DNA of 64,000 nucleotides, taken from NCBI RefSeq assembly GCF_011682055.1, contig NZ_JAAQOM010000019.1, forward strand, positions 85,185 to 149,184, in the 5' to 3' direction. The translations under genes were made by a program, and so were the position numbers. This stretch comes from Telluria antibiotica. Its GTDB lineage: Bacteria; Pseudomonadota; Gammaproteobacteria; Burkholderiales; Burkholderiaceae_D. Positions 32,250-42,470 of this stretch are shown here, in pieces; position 1 is the first letter of the stretch; each line of letters begins with the position of its first letter. The notes under the pieces were generated by a model. The model did no database searches and had not been told where the DNA came from. It was given only the letters and a program-made list of their open reading frames with translations.

Positions 32250-34016
32250 TCAATTCGTTGCCGGGACAGAGTAATTGGCGGGATCAACCGCCATTGATTT
32301 AATACTGCGAAACACGTCGCCACGCGATTGTTGTTGGGCCTTCCGTTTTTCCTCGGGGGGCGGGGTGACGAAAATAAAAGTGGCCTCGTGCGGATCGCGC
32401 AGGTTGACGGCCAGGCTTGGACCGCCGCCCCGATAACTGCCCATTACACCAATGGCCATCTCGATGAACAGGGTTGCAGCGCCAGTATTGCCGAGGCGCC
32501 GGTCGATGTTGATGAACTGGTCGAGCTTGCCGCTGTCGATTTCGGGGCCGCCTTGTGCGGCGTACTGGTGCAGCATGCTTTCGAGGGCGACCAGTTGTTC
32601 GGTTTGGTCGCCCATCGCGGCGATCACGCGCGCCGGCCCTTTGGTGCGTTCGGCTTCCGGCAGGGTGCGCAACGCCTCCTGCAGGCCTTCCATCAATGCT
32701 TTTTTGCGCGCATCGCGGCGGGGTAGCGGCTTGCCATGCTCGTCGGTGGTTTTCACGAAAACAGGGCGGTGGATGAAGCCGAGTGTCGACATGTCGTCGA
32801 ACTGTTTGAGTTGGAGTTTGCTCCAGGGGATGGGGAACCATGGGGTCGGCTTCCAATCCCGCGGCGGACGATGCTTCGCGTTGAATTCCCGGTCGAGGAA
32901 GCTGATTTGGCCGGTGCCGCGGATGTCGGGGCGCTTGCTGAATTTGGCGGCGTAGTCCAGCCATTCGGCAGCGGTGACTGTGCGGCTTTCTGACAAGTTC
33001 GGGTCGCTCGGGCGGGGAACCGATTTCTGCAAGTCGAGGTAACCCAGAAAGAGACGTCTCGCGACGCCTTCGCGATTGAGCACTTCCATTGGAGCGCGAT
33101 AGTCGTCGATATCTTCGTAGGCGAAAGGACGGATCGGATCGACCCTCTCGCGGCGGGCAAGCACGAAAAGGGCCGACGCATCGGGCATTGCGGGAACGTA
33201 GTAGCCTTCCTTGACCAGTGGTGGCGAACCGGGCGGCTGGGACATGTCTCGGACATCCAGCCCGTCGTCCGAGTTCAACACGATATACGGGACGTCCGGG
33301 TTGGCGTCAAAGAATGCGAAAACGTCTTCGAGGATGCGGTCTGGCCGTTCCGCGAAGCGTGCTGGACCAGCCACGAACAGACTGGTCGCCATGCCGGAAG
33401 ACTCCGTCCCCGCCGCGATCCCCATGTCGGGCATGAGCGGATTGCCGGCGTACTTACTTCTATCGGGAGGCCTGGCGTTAAAGACTGGCGTCCCCCATTC
33501 CGTCACGGTGTATCCGGCGCCGTTTTCCAACGTGTCGCCACTTCGGCCACCGCTCTGGCCAAGTTTGTCAAACATTGTCCACGGATATTTTCTGGGATCA
33601 TGTTCGCGAAGCGATGTGTACGGGGTGCCGGACTGTAGTGCATCCCATAATTTGCCTTGCCGATATTTGTCTAGGGTGACGCCCAGATTGATCACTTCCA
33701 GTACGTATTCGCGCCTGCCCTGCTCGGAGTGCGCGGCCGCTATTTGTTCGCGTGCCTTCGCCGCCGCGGCTGATGCTTGTGCTTGCCGCGCGTCGGCTTC
33801 GCGTGCTGCCAGCACCCAGCGCCCGCCAAGTACCAGTCCAAATCCCAGTGCGGTTGCTAGAAGCCACCATGGTTTTCCCATTGTCTTCTCCGTTTGTTCG
33901 GATGCTGCGATCGCGTTTATTGAAATCGTAAGGAGCGATGGAAGCGTCAGGCGCAATGCCGCATTGGCAAGTATTTGCCACGCTTCCAGATACCGTTTTA
34001 TATAAGACGTACTCAT
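32250..34016 (-). CDS. Tla3-like T6SS lipase adaptor (DUF2875)
   Basis: A 588-residue protein with one N-terminal membrane segment (about 48-68, WWLLATALGFGLVLGGRW) and a coiled stretch (EADARQAQASAAAAKAREQIAA), then a large domain of the DUF2875/Tla3 type (YVLEVINLGVTLDKYRQ, GYTVTEWGTPVFNARP, DVPYIVLNSDDGLDVR). In Pseudomonas aeruginosa Tla3 helps load the phospholipase Tle3 onto VgrG. Here the gene directly follows the tle3-like gene with an ATGA overlap, the expected partner arrangement. Family call from sequence pattern and context. Confidence 0.82.
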   Translation of the reverse strand: MSTSYIKRYLEAWQILANAALRLTLPSLLTISINAIAASEQTEKTMGKPWWLLATALGFGLVLGGRWVLAAREADARQAQASAAAAKAREQIAAAHSEQGRREYVLEVINLGVTLDKYRQGKLWDALQSGTPYTSLREHDPRKYPWTMFDKLGQSGGRSGDTLENGAGYTVTEWGTPVFNARPPDRSKYAGNPLMPDMGIAAGTESSGMATSLFVAGPARFAERPDRILEDVFAFFDANPDVPYIVLNSDDGLDVRDMSQPPGSPPLVKEGYYVPAMPDASALFVLARRERVDPIRPFAYEDIDDYRAPMEVLNREGVARRLFLGYLDLQKSVPRPSDPNLSESRTVTAAEWLDYAAKFSKRPDIRGTGQISFLDREFNAKHRPPRDWKPTPWFPIPWSKLQLKQFDDMSTLGFIHRPVFVKTTDEHGKPLPRRDARKKALMEGLQEALRTLPEAERTKGPARVIAAMGDQTEQLVALESMLHQYAAQGGPEIDSGKLDQFINIDRRLGNTGAATLFIEMAIGVMGSYRGGGPSLAVNLRDPHEATFIFVTPPPEEKRKAQQQSRGDVFRSIKSMAVDPANYSVPATN

Positions 34017-36370
34017 GACGACGCCCGCTCAGTCTTCCCGGCCGTTATGACCATTGATTCCACGACAAGACACTGTGGCAGTCCTTCCGGTGGCAACGGT
34101 AGTTCGGCGGGCAAGTTCCCGGTTGAGTAATAAACTTTGTTGCCTTCAATTAGCGCCTTGCGCCAAGGACGCTCGTCTGCCCAGTAAGTTGCAAACTGCT
34201 TCAGGAACTCGCTCCATTTGAGGATGCCATGTCGAGGTTGTTCCTTATTTCTGGGTTCTTTAAGCCGCCAGTCCGCCACCGCGCACAAATACTTGTAGAA
34301 CAACGGATGCGTCGGCGCCTTGCCTCCACCGATTGCCACGTCATAGGCGGTCACCTGGCTGTGGTTCTTGCGTCCACCGTAGATCGCGCTGTGGAACGAG
34401 CGTGGCGTAGTTGTCTTTTGCCAGCGCAGCCGTGCCTCGTTCGGCGTCTCGGTCCGTTCGATCAACAGCTTGGGTGGATTAAGCGGGCGTTCAAAGCCAA
34501 CCTCCAGGCATACATAAACAGTCTTGATCTCGCATCGCTCCTCGACCTTTTTGTCGCCGTTGAGTTTCTGCGTCAGCATCGCACACTGCTCGTTCAGCTT
34601 TGCGACTCTGCCGGCATGCAGGTCCGGCCGGGGGCTTGCAACCGGCTGATAGCCGCGCAGTGTCGCGGCGACGCCGCCAGGATCGGCAATGCATTCCCAG
34701 TGGTGCCGGTCGATGCCGTAGTCGCTGGTAATGGAGATCGCCGCATCGATCTGGTCGACATTTTCGCTGGCGCCGTAACGGTGCTGTGCATCGGGGAATG
34801 CGCCTTCGCCCATGCTGGCCATGACCGGTCTCGGCAAGGCCTCGCCGGTGATGCGCCGCAGCCCGAACCGCTCCCGCTCTTCGGAAGGCATGTTTCCGGG
34901 CGCGTCGCCGGCGCTGGGCAAGTGCTCGCGCAGGACATGGTTGCTGGTCCACGAGTCGCTGGCGGCAGTATGGGCGTGATCGTTTTCTCCTGGAACCCGC
35001 AGCGCAAAGTCATGGGGTGCTTGACCAACCAGAACCGGTTTGCCATTCCGAAAATCCGGCCTGCGCTTCAGTGTGAAGACGCGTTGAAAGAAACCGGGGC
35101 CCAGCTCTGAAAGCGGTTTGCGTATGGCCACTGCGGGCACGGATTGCAGAGGTCGAAAATCATCGACTGACGCGATCGTGTCAACTTTGGGAGATTCTTG
35201 GCGATGGCCCCGTTGGAAGTCGGGCACGCCTTGCCAGCCGATTCCTTCAACTCCGGCGAATGCCACCGTCATGTCTTCTGGAGAAAAATAGAGATAGACT
35301 TTGCCCCGGTTATCGCGGTCCGCGGCCGCGTTCCATTTGGGGCCGACGGCACCAACGTGTTTTTTCGTATCGGATAAATCCGCAAACGCGGGCGTCTGGT
35401 ACTTTTTGGCGTGCACGCCATTGACAATATTCGCCAGCGTGGTCAGGCGTGCGTGCAACGTCTGGCCGCCGCTGATATATCGATAACGGTCCCGGGGCGT
35501 CGTCATTTGCGGGTCGGTGCCGGAACACCCGTTTGCGAGTGCCGCGGCCATCGGCAGTTCATCGACGAGGCTATAGGGCGGGTTGCACAGGATGAGTGTG
35601 TCGACCGGGCGTGCGCCGGGTTGATTCTTCTGCATGTTTGGGTCGAGCAGAAAAGCCTGCGCGAGCAGGCTGAGCAAACAACCCTGGCTGTGTGCGACGA
35701 TCGAGACCGTTTCGTTTTCGTCGTAGTCGCGGATCATTGAAATGAGGGCAGCGAGTCGCTGCGCGGCCAGGATCATATAAAGCCGCCCCGGATTATTCAA
35801 GATAGGATGCGTCGCATCGTGCGATGCCCAATCCAGGACCCCATGGGCGTCGGTCTTACCGCGGTTCCACATTTCTGGAAGCGAGGTCGTGGCGTTGGCG
35901 AATGGGCCGCCTTCCTTCGAATAATCCCTGTCCAGCCGATTTCCATACCGGTCGACTGCCTGGCCGTGCGGAGTCTTTCTCCAGTCGGTCGCCCGCGCGC
36001 TCTCTTCGCGGAATCCCCAATAAAACGGAATGACCGGGCTGTGCGTATCCTCGGTGATCTGGCGCTTGTAGAAAACTGCGTCGGGATCTTCCTCTAACTT
36101 GTCGCGATCTGACGTTTGCGGCATGCGATATGTCCCAGGCGTCAAGTCCCCGCAAAGACGTTCCGCTAGCCCTTCACACAAGCCCGATTCCACCGCGTCG
36201 TAACTTACACCGATGTCGTTCACGCCATGCACCAGAATGATCGAGCCTGGCAGGTTGTGTTTTACCCCGACAATTTTCTTGTTGCCTTTCCCGGGCAAGG
36301 TTACGCCTTTCCCGTTACCGCGGCTGAACGGCAGTTTCTTGTAAATCGATGCGCTCTTCGCGTCGGTCAT
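34013..36370 (-). CDS. Type VI secretion lipase effector, Tle3-like
   Basis: A 785-residue alpha/beta hydrolase. The oxyanion region is LVHGVNDIG (47-55) and the nucleophile S228 sits in IVAHSQGCLL, followed by LILCNPPYSL. The large C-terminal part is the DUF3274-type region of Tle3 phospholipases (VYVCLEVGFERPLNPPKL). Such effectors are injected by the T6SS and degrade phospholipids of target cells from the periplasm. It has no signal peptide, as expected of VgrG cargo. ATGA overlaps join it to vgrG upstream and tla3 downstream. No recognisable Tli3 immunity gene is adjacent. Confidence 0.88.
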   Translation of the reverse strand: MTDAKSASIYKKLPFSRGNGKGVTLPGKGNKKIVGVKHNLPGSIILVHGVNDIGVSYDAVESGLCEGLAERLCGDLTPGTYRMPQTSDRDKLEEDPDAVFYKRQITEDTHSPVIPFYWGFREESARATDWRKTPHGQAVDRYGNRLDRDYSKEGGPFANATTSLPEMWNRGKTDAHGVLDWASHDATHPILNNPGRLYMILAAQRLAALISMIRDYDENETVSIVAHSQGCLLSLLAQAFLLDPNMQKNQPGARPVDTLILCNPPYSLVDELPMAAALANGCSGTDPQMTTPRDRYRYISGGQTLHARLTTLANIVNGVHAKKYQTPAFADLSDTKKHVGAVGPKWNAAADRDNRGKVYLYFSPEDMTVAFAGVEGIGWQGVPDFQRGHRQESPKVDTIASVDDFRPLQSVPAVAIRKPLSELGPGFFQRVFTLKRRPDFRNGKPVLVGQAPHDFALRVPGENDHAHTAASDSWTSNHVLREHLPSAGDAPGNMPSEERERFGLRRITGEALPRPVMASMGEGAFPDAQHRYGASENVDQIDAAISITSDYGIDRHHWECIADPGGVAATLRGYQPVASPRPDLHAGRVAKLNEQCAMLTQKLNGDKKVEERCEIKTVYVCLEVGFERPLNPPKLLIERTETPNEARLRWQKTTTPRSFHSAIYGGRKNHSQVTAYDVAIGGGKAPTHPLFYKYLCAVADWRLKEPRNKEQPRHGILKWSEFLKQFATYWADERPWRKALIEGNKVYYSTGNLPAELPLPPEGLPQCLVVESMVITAGKTERASS

Positions 36371-39183
36371 GGCTGGCCTTCCTCCCTGAGATCAATGTTC
36401 GCAACGTGCATCTGGTCGTGCTTCAAGATCGCGGTCGTCCCTTGCGCATCCGTTCTGCCTTCGCCGCCGCCGGCTGCCGACTCGATCTTGTAAGTCAGAT
36501 CGGAAGCGGGTACGCCACCGTCGAGATGGGGGTAGAGGCGTGGCTCGAACTTGAGATCCGTCCCGTCCTTTTTGAATGACGGAAGTTGGGCACTCATCGT
36601 TTCGGGCCCCTCCCAAATGAAATCGGGAGCGTGGAACTTGAGGGGTTGTTGGCTCCCCAAGACCGGTGCACCTTCTCCCAGCTTGAAGAAGGAGCCGTCT
36701 TGTGCAACCAACAGGATGGTTTTGGCGGATATCGTGATCGATCCTTCGTTGGCGGTAACCTGAACGTTCTTCTCCGAGTTGATGGCGATGTCGTCGTTCT
36801 GGCTCTGCAGCAGCAGTTTGCCGTCATGTGCAATTGCACTGAGCCCGCCGCCGCGGGCAAACAATGAGATGCCATTGCCGGCATTGACCGCGAAGCGTTG
36901 ACCCGCCGTCAACTGCAGATGTTGCTGGGCGGCCGTGTCGACGCTGCTGGCAGAGTAGCTGACGATGGCTTTGGAACTGGCGAAACCGATCCCGGCTGGA
37001 GACGTGATTGCGATGACGGGCTCTCTTGGCCCGGTGGCGTCCGGCTCGGTATTGCTGCCGTCCTCCCAACTCTCGAACCGTGCACGCAGGGCTTCCTGCT
37101 CCTTGGTGTCGCTCGCAAGGCCGTTGTTTTCCGCAGCATAGTTGCCGATTGAACGGCACAGTTCTCCGCATTCGCGCAGCAGGTCCAGGTACTCGTTGCG
37201 CGCAAGCTGCGCTCCTTTGGCGCCCGCGCCGCCGAGCGACTTCCAGGCGCTCAGCAGGATGCCGCGCGCAGCGCGTAGCGCGATCGCCTCATCGGTGCGC
37301 AGTTCTGCGCCGTCGCCTCTCGCGCGCGCTCCATTCTTTTGGCGTGGTTCAGTGAGGTACCCAAGATTCAGTTCTGTTTCGCCATGGTCGCTCGCTAACT
37401 GTGCACTGATCTGGCCAGGCGTATCGTCCAGCCGAAGTTGATTGCCGCGCCGACCGCGCACTTCCCGGCTACGGAGGCCGGACTGGTAACGGGTGCCTGG
37501 CAGTCCGTCCTCTCCAACGAATGCTGGCGGACATGCGTCGCCATTGAATAGCTGGCCGACGATGATGGGTTTGTCGGGATCTCCGCCGGCAAAGTCGACG
37601 AGCACTTCCGCGCCTACCGGCGGCAACAGGCGCGCACCGCATTGCGTATTGTTGCCGGGGCCGTTGCCGGCCCAGTTGGATGCGACCCGCACCCAGGCAG
37701 AGTCGCGGTCGGAATCGGAACTGCCTGCGCCCGCGGCGTGTGCGTGATCCTCCGGGCGGGTGGCATGGAAGCGGATTTTGACGCGTCCGAGATGGTCGCA
37801 CCAAACCTGTTCGTTCTCGGGGCCGACCACGATTGCAGTTTGTAGTTGTGGACGCGGCAAAACGGGACGAGGCGGTACGATGCGGACGCTTCGACGAACG
37901 CAGGTAAAGCTGGTCTTGTAGCGCGGAGGCCGTTCGTCACCCTTTGCTTGCGGCGCGCTTGCCGCGCCGGGCCAACCGCTGCGCTCGAATAACCGTTCGA
38001 CGCGCGCACCGACTTCCACCGGCAGGTTGTTGTCGGCAACGATATTCTGCGACGTGACGACGAACTGGCGTTCGTTCGCGGGATGGGTATCGATTTCCGG
38101 ATGGGCTTCCAGCGCGAACCACTCGCCAACGGCCAAATCGCGCACGCTGCCTTCGCCTTTGAACCACTTGGCGCCATATTCGTGGTATGCCATTCGTGTA
38201 TCGTTCAGTTCCATGAGGTCGCGTCGACTGTCGCCGAGGTGCGAGGCGGCGACATGATAATCGTCCAGCCTGGAGGCTAGCCGGTTGCCTCGCTCGCCCT
38301 GATCGGCTTGCGATGGCACTTGGACTTCCATGAATGGATTACTGCCCGGCTGCAGGTAATCCCAGCTGAACAGTGACGCGCTGCCTGAGCGAAGCGTCCG
38401 TACCGCACTCCAGCCAGTGATAGTGTCGCGCTGCTCTGTGGCGTCGTCACGGTGAAAGCGCACGGTGCCGGCCGCGTTCTGATCGAGGCCGTGGGAATCG
38501 TAGAACAGCACCAATGTGTGACCGATTCGTTTTCGTTGTTGTCGGTAGACGTTCGCGCTAGCGCCGGGCGCCAGCCCGGAACGAAAAAACCAGGCGATGC
38601 CGCGTCGCTGCAACAAGCGGCGAACGAAGGCGGCATCCGATTCGTTGTGCTGCATGATGAACTGACGGCGGGGCATGTCGCGGTTGGCGAGGCCGCTATC
38701 GATGACGAGGTCAAAGGTGGCCGCCAGGGCCGGAATACTCTTTCGCCATTCGTCGACCAGTATCTTGACGATGTCCAGTTCATTTTTGTCCCGGAACACT
38801 CGTGTACTGATCCTGTGTTCCATGACTGACAGTGCGTCGCGCATGACCAGCTGGTAGGTCGCGAGGCCGCCGTCGCTTTGGCCGGACGCTGCCTCCGTGA
38901 CGATACCGCAGACCCGGCGTAGTTCCCCGCGGTCGGTGACGATTTGCAATTCGGCAGGAACGCCGATGAATTTCTTGAGCGGCAGCGTCGCGCTCTCGGA
39001 CACGCATAGGGCCCGGAACTCGAGACCGTCGCACACCGCCTCGCTGCCGATGACCCGTTGCGGTAGCAGTAGCTCGTCTTCGTTGTCGTCCACGCCATCA
39101 AGTATTAATCGTAGTGGGCGGTGGCGTGTTACAAGCTTGTACTGCGTGAGGCTGAACGTCTTTCCCGCGTGCGTATTTGCCAT
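36367..39183 (-). CDS. vgrG: T6SS spike protein VgrG with C-terminal TTR-like domain
   Basis: A 938-residue VgrG: gp27-like base (about 1-400, with DAAFVRRLLQRRGIAWFF), gp5 OB-fold (QVWCDHLGRVKIRFHATR to GAEVLVDFAGGDPDKPIIVGQLFNG), DUF2345 (about 640-830, ITSPAGIGFASSKAI) and a final segment of about 90 residues with DLTYKIESAAGGGEGRTDAQGTT, which looks like a transthyretin-like domain. In other VgrGs such a domain recruits Tle lipases. It heads the leftward cassette and is coupled to tle3 by ATGA. The structural T6SS genes are not in the window, so this is an orphan vgrG island. Confidence 0.93.
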   Translation of the reverse strand: MANTHAGKTFSLTQYKLVTRHRPLRLILDGVDDNEDELLLPQRVIGSEAVCDGLEFRALCVSESATLPLKKFIGVPAELQIVTDRGELRRVCGIVTEAASGQSDGGLATYQLVMRDALSVMEHRISTRVFRDKNELDIVKILVDEWRKSIPALAATFDLVIDSGLANRDMPRRQFIMQHNESDAAFVRRLLQRRGIAWFFRSGLAPGASANVYRQQRKRIGHTLVLFYDSHGLDQNAAGTVRFHRDDATEQRDTITGWSAVRTLRSGSASLFSWDYLQPGSNPFMEVQVPSQADQGERGNRLASRLDDYHVAASHLGDSRRDLMELNDTRMAYHEYGAKWFKGEGSVRDLAVGEWFALEAHPEIDTHPANERQFVVTSQNIVADNNLPVEVGARVERLFERSGWPGAASAPQAKGDERPPRYKTSFTCVRRSVRIVPPRPVLPRPQLQTAIVVGPENEQVWCDHLGRVKIRFHATRPEDHAHAAGAGSSDSDRDSAWVRVASNWAGNGPGNNTQCGARLLPPVGAEVLVDFAGGDPDKPIIVGQLFNGDACPPAFVGEDGLPGTRYQSGLRSREVRGRRGNQLRLDDTPGQISAQLASDHGETELNLGYLTEPRQKNGARARGDGAELRTDEAIALRAARGILLSAWKSLGGAGAKGAQLARNEYLDLLRECGELCRSIGNYAAENNGLASDTKEQEALRARFESWEDGSNTEPDATGPREPVIAITSPAGIGFASSKAIVSYSASSVDTAAQQHLQLTAGQRFAVNAGNGISLFARGGGLSAIAHDGKLLLQSQNDDIAINSEKNVQVTANEGSITISAKTILLVAQDGSFFKLGEGAPVLGSQQPLKFHAPDFIWEGPETMSAQLPSFKKDGTDLKFEPRLYPHLDGGVPASDLTYKIESAAGGGEGRTDAQGTTAILKHDQMHVANIDLREEGQP

Positions 39184-39492
39184 CCTTTGTTACCCCCGGA
39201 CACGTTGCACGGATACCCGTAACGCCGTCGAACCTTGCCATTATTCAAGGGCATGCTCAGGTTTAAGTTGAGCAAACACAATCGGACGATGGCGTGCGCT
39301 GTACGGTGGAGCAATGTGAGCAGGCAACGTGACCGTTGCCCTGGGTAGAAGGGGAGGCGTCGAGGGGACGCTCAGATGCGGTTGTCGAAGGACTTTTGCC
39401 GACGCCGCCAACAGTTTCTAGGAGGTCGCCGGAAGCGAGGATCGGAAAGTGGAACCCTGATAGCCGAGGTTCCACCTGCACTCACCTGAATG
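39184..39492. other. Intergenic region between ppc and vgrG
   Basis: Holds the vgrG promoter region (GGGGGT lies eight bases before the ATG at 39183), a short hairpin GGCAACG-TGAC-CGTTGCC at 39323-39340, and the ppc 3' hairpin at 39449. No gene is seen. Confidence 0.5.
39449..39475 (-). terminator. ppc terminator hairpin
   Basis: Perfect 8-bp arms GTGGAACC and GGTTCCAC with an 11-base loop, 18 bases after the ppc stop; read leftward it is followed by TTTCC. The T-tract is short, so efficiency is uncertain. Confidence 0.45.
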
Positions 39493-42312
39493 TCAACCAG
39501 TATTTCGCAGTCCTGCCGCCACCCCGTTGATGGACAGGTGAATCCCGCGGTGCACCCGCTCGTCGACCTTCTGCTCGGCCGACAGCGCGCGGTGGCGCTG
39601 GATCAGCTCGACCTGCAGGTGGTTCAGCGGGTCGAGATAGGCGAAGCGGTTCAGGATCGAGCGCGCGAGCAGCGGATTGTTCACGAGGCGTTCATCGGTG
39701 CCCGTGACGAGCGCAAGGCACTGCAGCGTCTCCCCATACTCGGCCGCGATGCGCTTGAAGATGCGCTCGCGCAGCTCTGCATCCGGCACGAGCTCCGCGT
39801 AGCGCGACGCGATGGCGAGGTCGGACTTCGCCAGCACCATGTCCATGTTCGACAGCAGGGTCGCGAAGAATGGCCAGTGCTGGGCCATCTCCCGCAGCAG
39901 GCCCAGGCGCTGTTCCCGGTCGCCTTCCGCCAGCCAGCCGGAGACGGCTGCACCGAAGCCGAACCAGCCCGGCAGCAGCAGCCGGCACTGGCCCCACGAG
40001 AAGCCCCAGGGAATCGCACGCAGGTCTTCGATGCGGCGCGTCGACTTGCGCGACGCGGGACGCGAACCGAGGTTCAGTTCCGCGATCTCGGCGATCGGCG
40101 TGGCGGCGAAGAAGTAGTCCGTGAAGCCCGGCGTTTCGTACACGAGGTTGCGGTACGCCTTGTACGCCCGTTGCGACAGTTCCGCCATCACGGGTTCGAA
40201 GCGCGCCAGGCGCTCGATCTGCTCGCGGTCGGCGCCGTGCGGCATCAGGCCCGCTTCCAGCGTGGCGGCGACGAGCAGTTCGAGGTTGCGTCGGCCGATC
40301 TCCGGATTGCTGAACTTCGACGAGATGATCTCGCCCTGTTCCGTCAGGCGGATCTGGCCGTTGACGGTGCCCGGCGGCTGCGCGAGGATCGCGTCGTAGC
40401 TCGGGCCGCCGCCGCGGCCGACGGTGCCGCCGCGGCCGTGGAACAGGCGCAGCTTGACGTTCGCGTCCGCGAACACCTTCACCAGCTTCAGCTCGGCCTG
40501 GTACAGCTCCCAGTTCGACGTGAGGAAGCCGCCATCCTTGTTCGAGTCCGAATACCCGAGCATGACTTCCTGCAGGCGGCCCTGGTGCCCGATCACGTCG
40601 GCGACGACGGGCAGCGCCATCCATTCGCCCATGATTTCGCTCGCGCGCTGCAAGTCGGGGATCGTCTCGAACAGCGGAATCACCATCACGTCGCTCTTCT
40701 TCTCGCTGGGACGGTACAGGCCCGTTTCCTTTTGCAGCAGCAGGACTTCGAGCAGGTCCGACACCGTCTCCGTGTGCGAAATGATGTAGTTGCGGATCGC
40801 GCGGCGGCCGTAGCGCTTGCGGATCTCGCGCGCCGTGCGCAGGATCTGCAGCTCGGCATTCGTCGTGTCCGAATAGCTTTCGTACGGCGTGTACAGCAGG
40901 CGCGGCTGCGCGAGTTCGTCCAGCAGCAGTTTCACTTTCGCGTCTTCCGACAGCGCGGCGTAATCGCCTTCGACGCCCGCGCGCGCGAACAGCTCGGCCA
41001 GCACTTTCTCGTGCACGTCCGAGCTCTGTCGCATGTCGAGCGAGGCGAGGTGGAAGCCGAAGATGCGGGCGGCGCGCACGAGGCCATTCAAACGCGGCAC
41101 GGCGAGGATGGCGCCGTGGTTTTCGATCAGCGAATCGACGAGCACCTGCAGCTCGGCGCGGAATTCCGCCGCGTCGCGGTAAGAGTCCGCATGGCCCACT
41201 TCCTTGCGCAGGATGTTCGTCGCGCCCAGCTCGCGCGCCGTCGACGCGAGGCGCGCATAGATGCCGATCAGCGCGCGGCGGTAGGGTTCGTCGCTGCGGT
41301 GCGGCGAGTGGTCGGGCGAGGCGTCGGCCAGTGCCAGCAACGCGGCGCTCGCGGGCACCAGCAACGTCGAGGGCGACAGCTCGGCGCCCAGCGCGTGCAC
41401 TTCGTCGAGGTAGAAATCGAAGATCGTCGTGGAATGGCGGACGAGCGCGCGCTGCATCGTCGCGGCGTTGACGTTCGGGTTGCCGTCGCGGTCGCCGCCG
41501 ATCCAGCTGCCCATCTGCATGTACGCGGCGTCGTCGAGGCCGGCGGCCGCCGCGCCGTACTGCGCCTCGATCTCTTCCTCGACGTCGTCGTACACGGCCG
41601 GCAGCTCGCGCAGGAACGTCGTGCGGTAGTACGACAGGGCGTTCTCGATTTCGTCCGCCACCGTCAGTTTTTCGTAGCGCAGCATGCGCGTCTGCCACAG
41701 CGTCGCGATGCGTGCCTGCAGCAGTTGCAGGTTGCGCGCCCGCTCCTTCGGCGTCAGCGGCAGGTCGCGCTCGGCCAGCAGGCGCGCGATGTCGTGCTCG
41801 GCGTCGAGCGTGGACTTGCGCTGGACTTCCGTCGGGTGCGCCGTCAGCACGGGGGCGATCAGCGCCTCGCGCAGAAAGCCTTCGACCGTGTTCTGCGCGA
41901 CGCCGGCGTCCTTCAGCCGGGTGAGCGCATAGGCGACGCTGGACGGCTGCGGCTTCGAGCCCGCGAGCAGGTGCGCGCGGCGGCGGCGGATGTGGTGCTG
42001 GTCTTCGGCGATGTTCGCCAGGTGCGAAAAATACGAAAACGCGCGCACGACGGAGTTCGTCTCTTCGCGCGACAGTTTCGCGAGCAGGGCCTTCAGTTCG
42101 GCGTCCGCTTCCTGGTCGTCTTCGCGCCGGAAGCGCACGGCGGTCTGGCGGATCGTCTCGACGAGGTCGAACACGGCTTCGCCTTCCTGGTCGCGCAGCA
42201 CGTCGCCGAGGAGGCGGCCGAGCAGGCGGATGTCTTCTTTCAGCGGCGCGTCCTTGTCGACAGTGCCGGGCGGTTGGGGGGAGAGTGCAGCAGGATTGTC
42301 CATATCGACCAT
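39493..42312 (-). CDS. ppc: Phosphoenolpyruvate carboxylase
   Basis: Carboxylates phosphoenolpyruvate with bicarbonate to oxaloacetate, refilling the TCA cycle. The 939-residue protein covers the full family length. Active-site features: H159 in PVLTAHPTEVQRKS, GGDRDGNPNV, the mobile glycine-rich loop FHGRGGTVGRGGGP, and the C-terminal GVAAGLRNTG that closes over the active site. Two ATGs are possible (42312 and 42303); neither has a clear ribosome site. It is divergent from hemC, as in several Burkholderiales. Confidence 0.96.
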   Translation of the reverse strand: MVDMDNPAALSPQPPGTVDKDAPLKEDIRLLGRLLGDVLRDQEGEAVFDLVETIRQTAVRFRREDDQEADAELKALLAKLSREETNSVVRAFSYFSHLANIAEDQHHIRRRRAHLLAGSKPQPSSVAYALTRLKDAGVAQNTVEGFLREALIAPVLTAHPTEVQRKSTLDAEHDIARLLAERDLPLTPKERARNLQLLQARIATLWQTRMLRYEKLTVADEIENALSYYRTTFLRELPAVYDDVEEEIEAQYGAAAAGLDDAAYMQMGSWIGGDRDGNPNVNAATMQRALVRHSTTIFDFYLDEVHALGAELSPSTLLVPASAALLALADASPDHSPHRSDEPYRRALIGIYARLASTARELGATNILRKEVGHADSYRDAAEFRAELQVLVDSLIENHGAILAVPRLNGLVRAARIFGFHLASLDMRQSSDVHEKVLAELFARAGVEGDYAALSEDAKVKLLLDELAQPRLLYTPYESYSDTTNAELQILRTAREIRKRYGRRAIRNYIISHTETVSDLLEVLLLQKETGLYRPSEKKSDVMVIPLFETIPDLQRASEIMGEWMALPVVADVIGHQGRLQEVMLGYSDSNKDGGFLTSNWELYQAELKLVKVFADANVKLRLFHGRGGTVGRGGGPSYDAILAQPPGTVNGQIRLTEQGEIISSKFSNPEIGRRNLELLVAATLEAGLMPHGADREQIERLARFEPVMAELSQRAYKAYRNLVYETPGFTDYFFAATPIAEIAELNLGSRPASRKSTRRIEDLRAIPWGFSWGQCRLLLPGWFGFGAAVSGWLAEGDREQRLGLLREMAQHWPFFATLLSNMDMVLAKSDLAIASRYAELVPDAELRERIFKRIAAEYGETLQCLALVTGTDERLVNNPLLARSILNRFAYLDPLNHLQVELIQRHRALSAEQKVDERVHRGIHLSINGVAAGLRNTG

Positions 42313-42470
42313 GGTTGAATTGTTGAAACTACAGATACAACGAATCGGTATTGCGAAATGTTCCTGCGCGGCACGGTGGCGGTTGGCCATGGCCTGCGGG
42401 TAGGCCCATGCTAGAATTTATGGACTCAGTATGGGCTTGACCGCCGCTGCCCGATCCGGGCGCAACGACA

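Noticed and set aside
39490..42318. A long plus-strand frame opposite ppc
   Set aside because: Shadow of the conserved ppc gene in GC-rich DNA; no recognisable domain.
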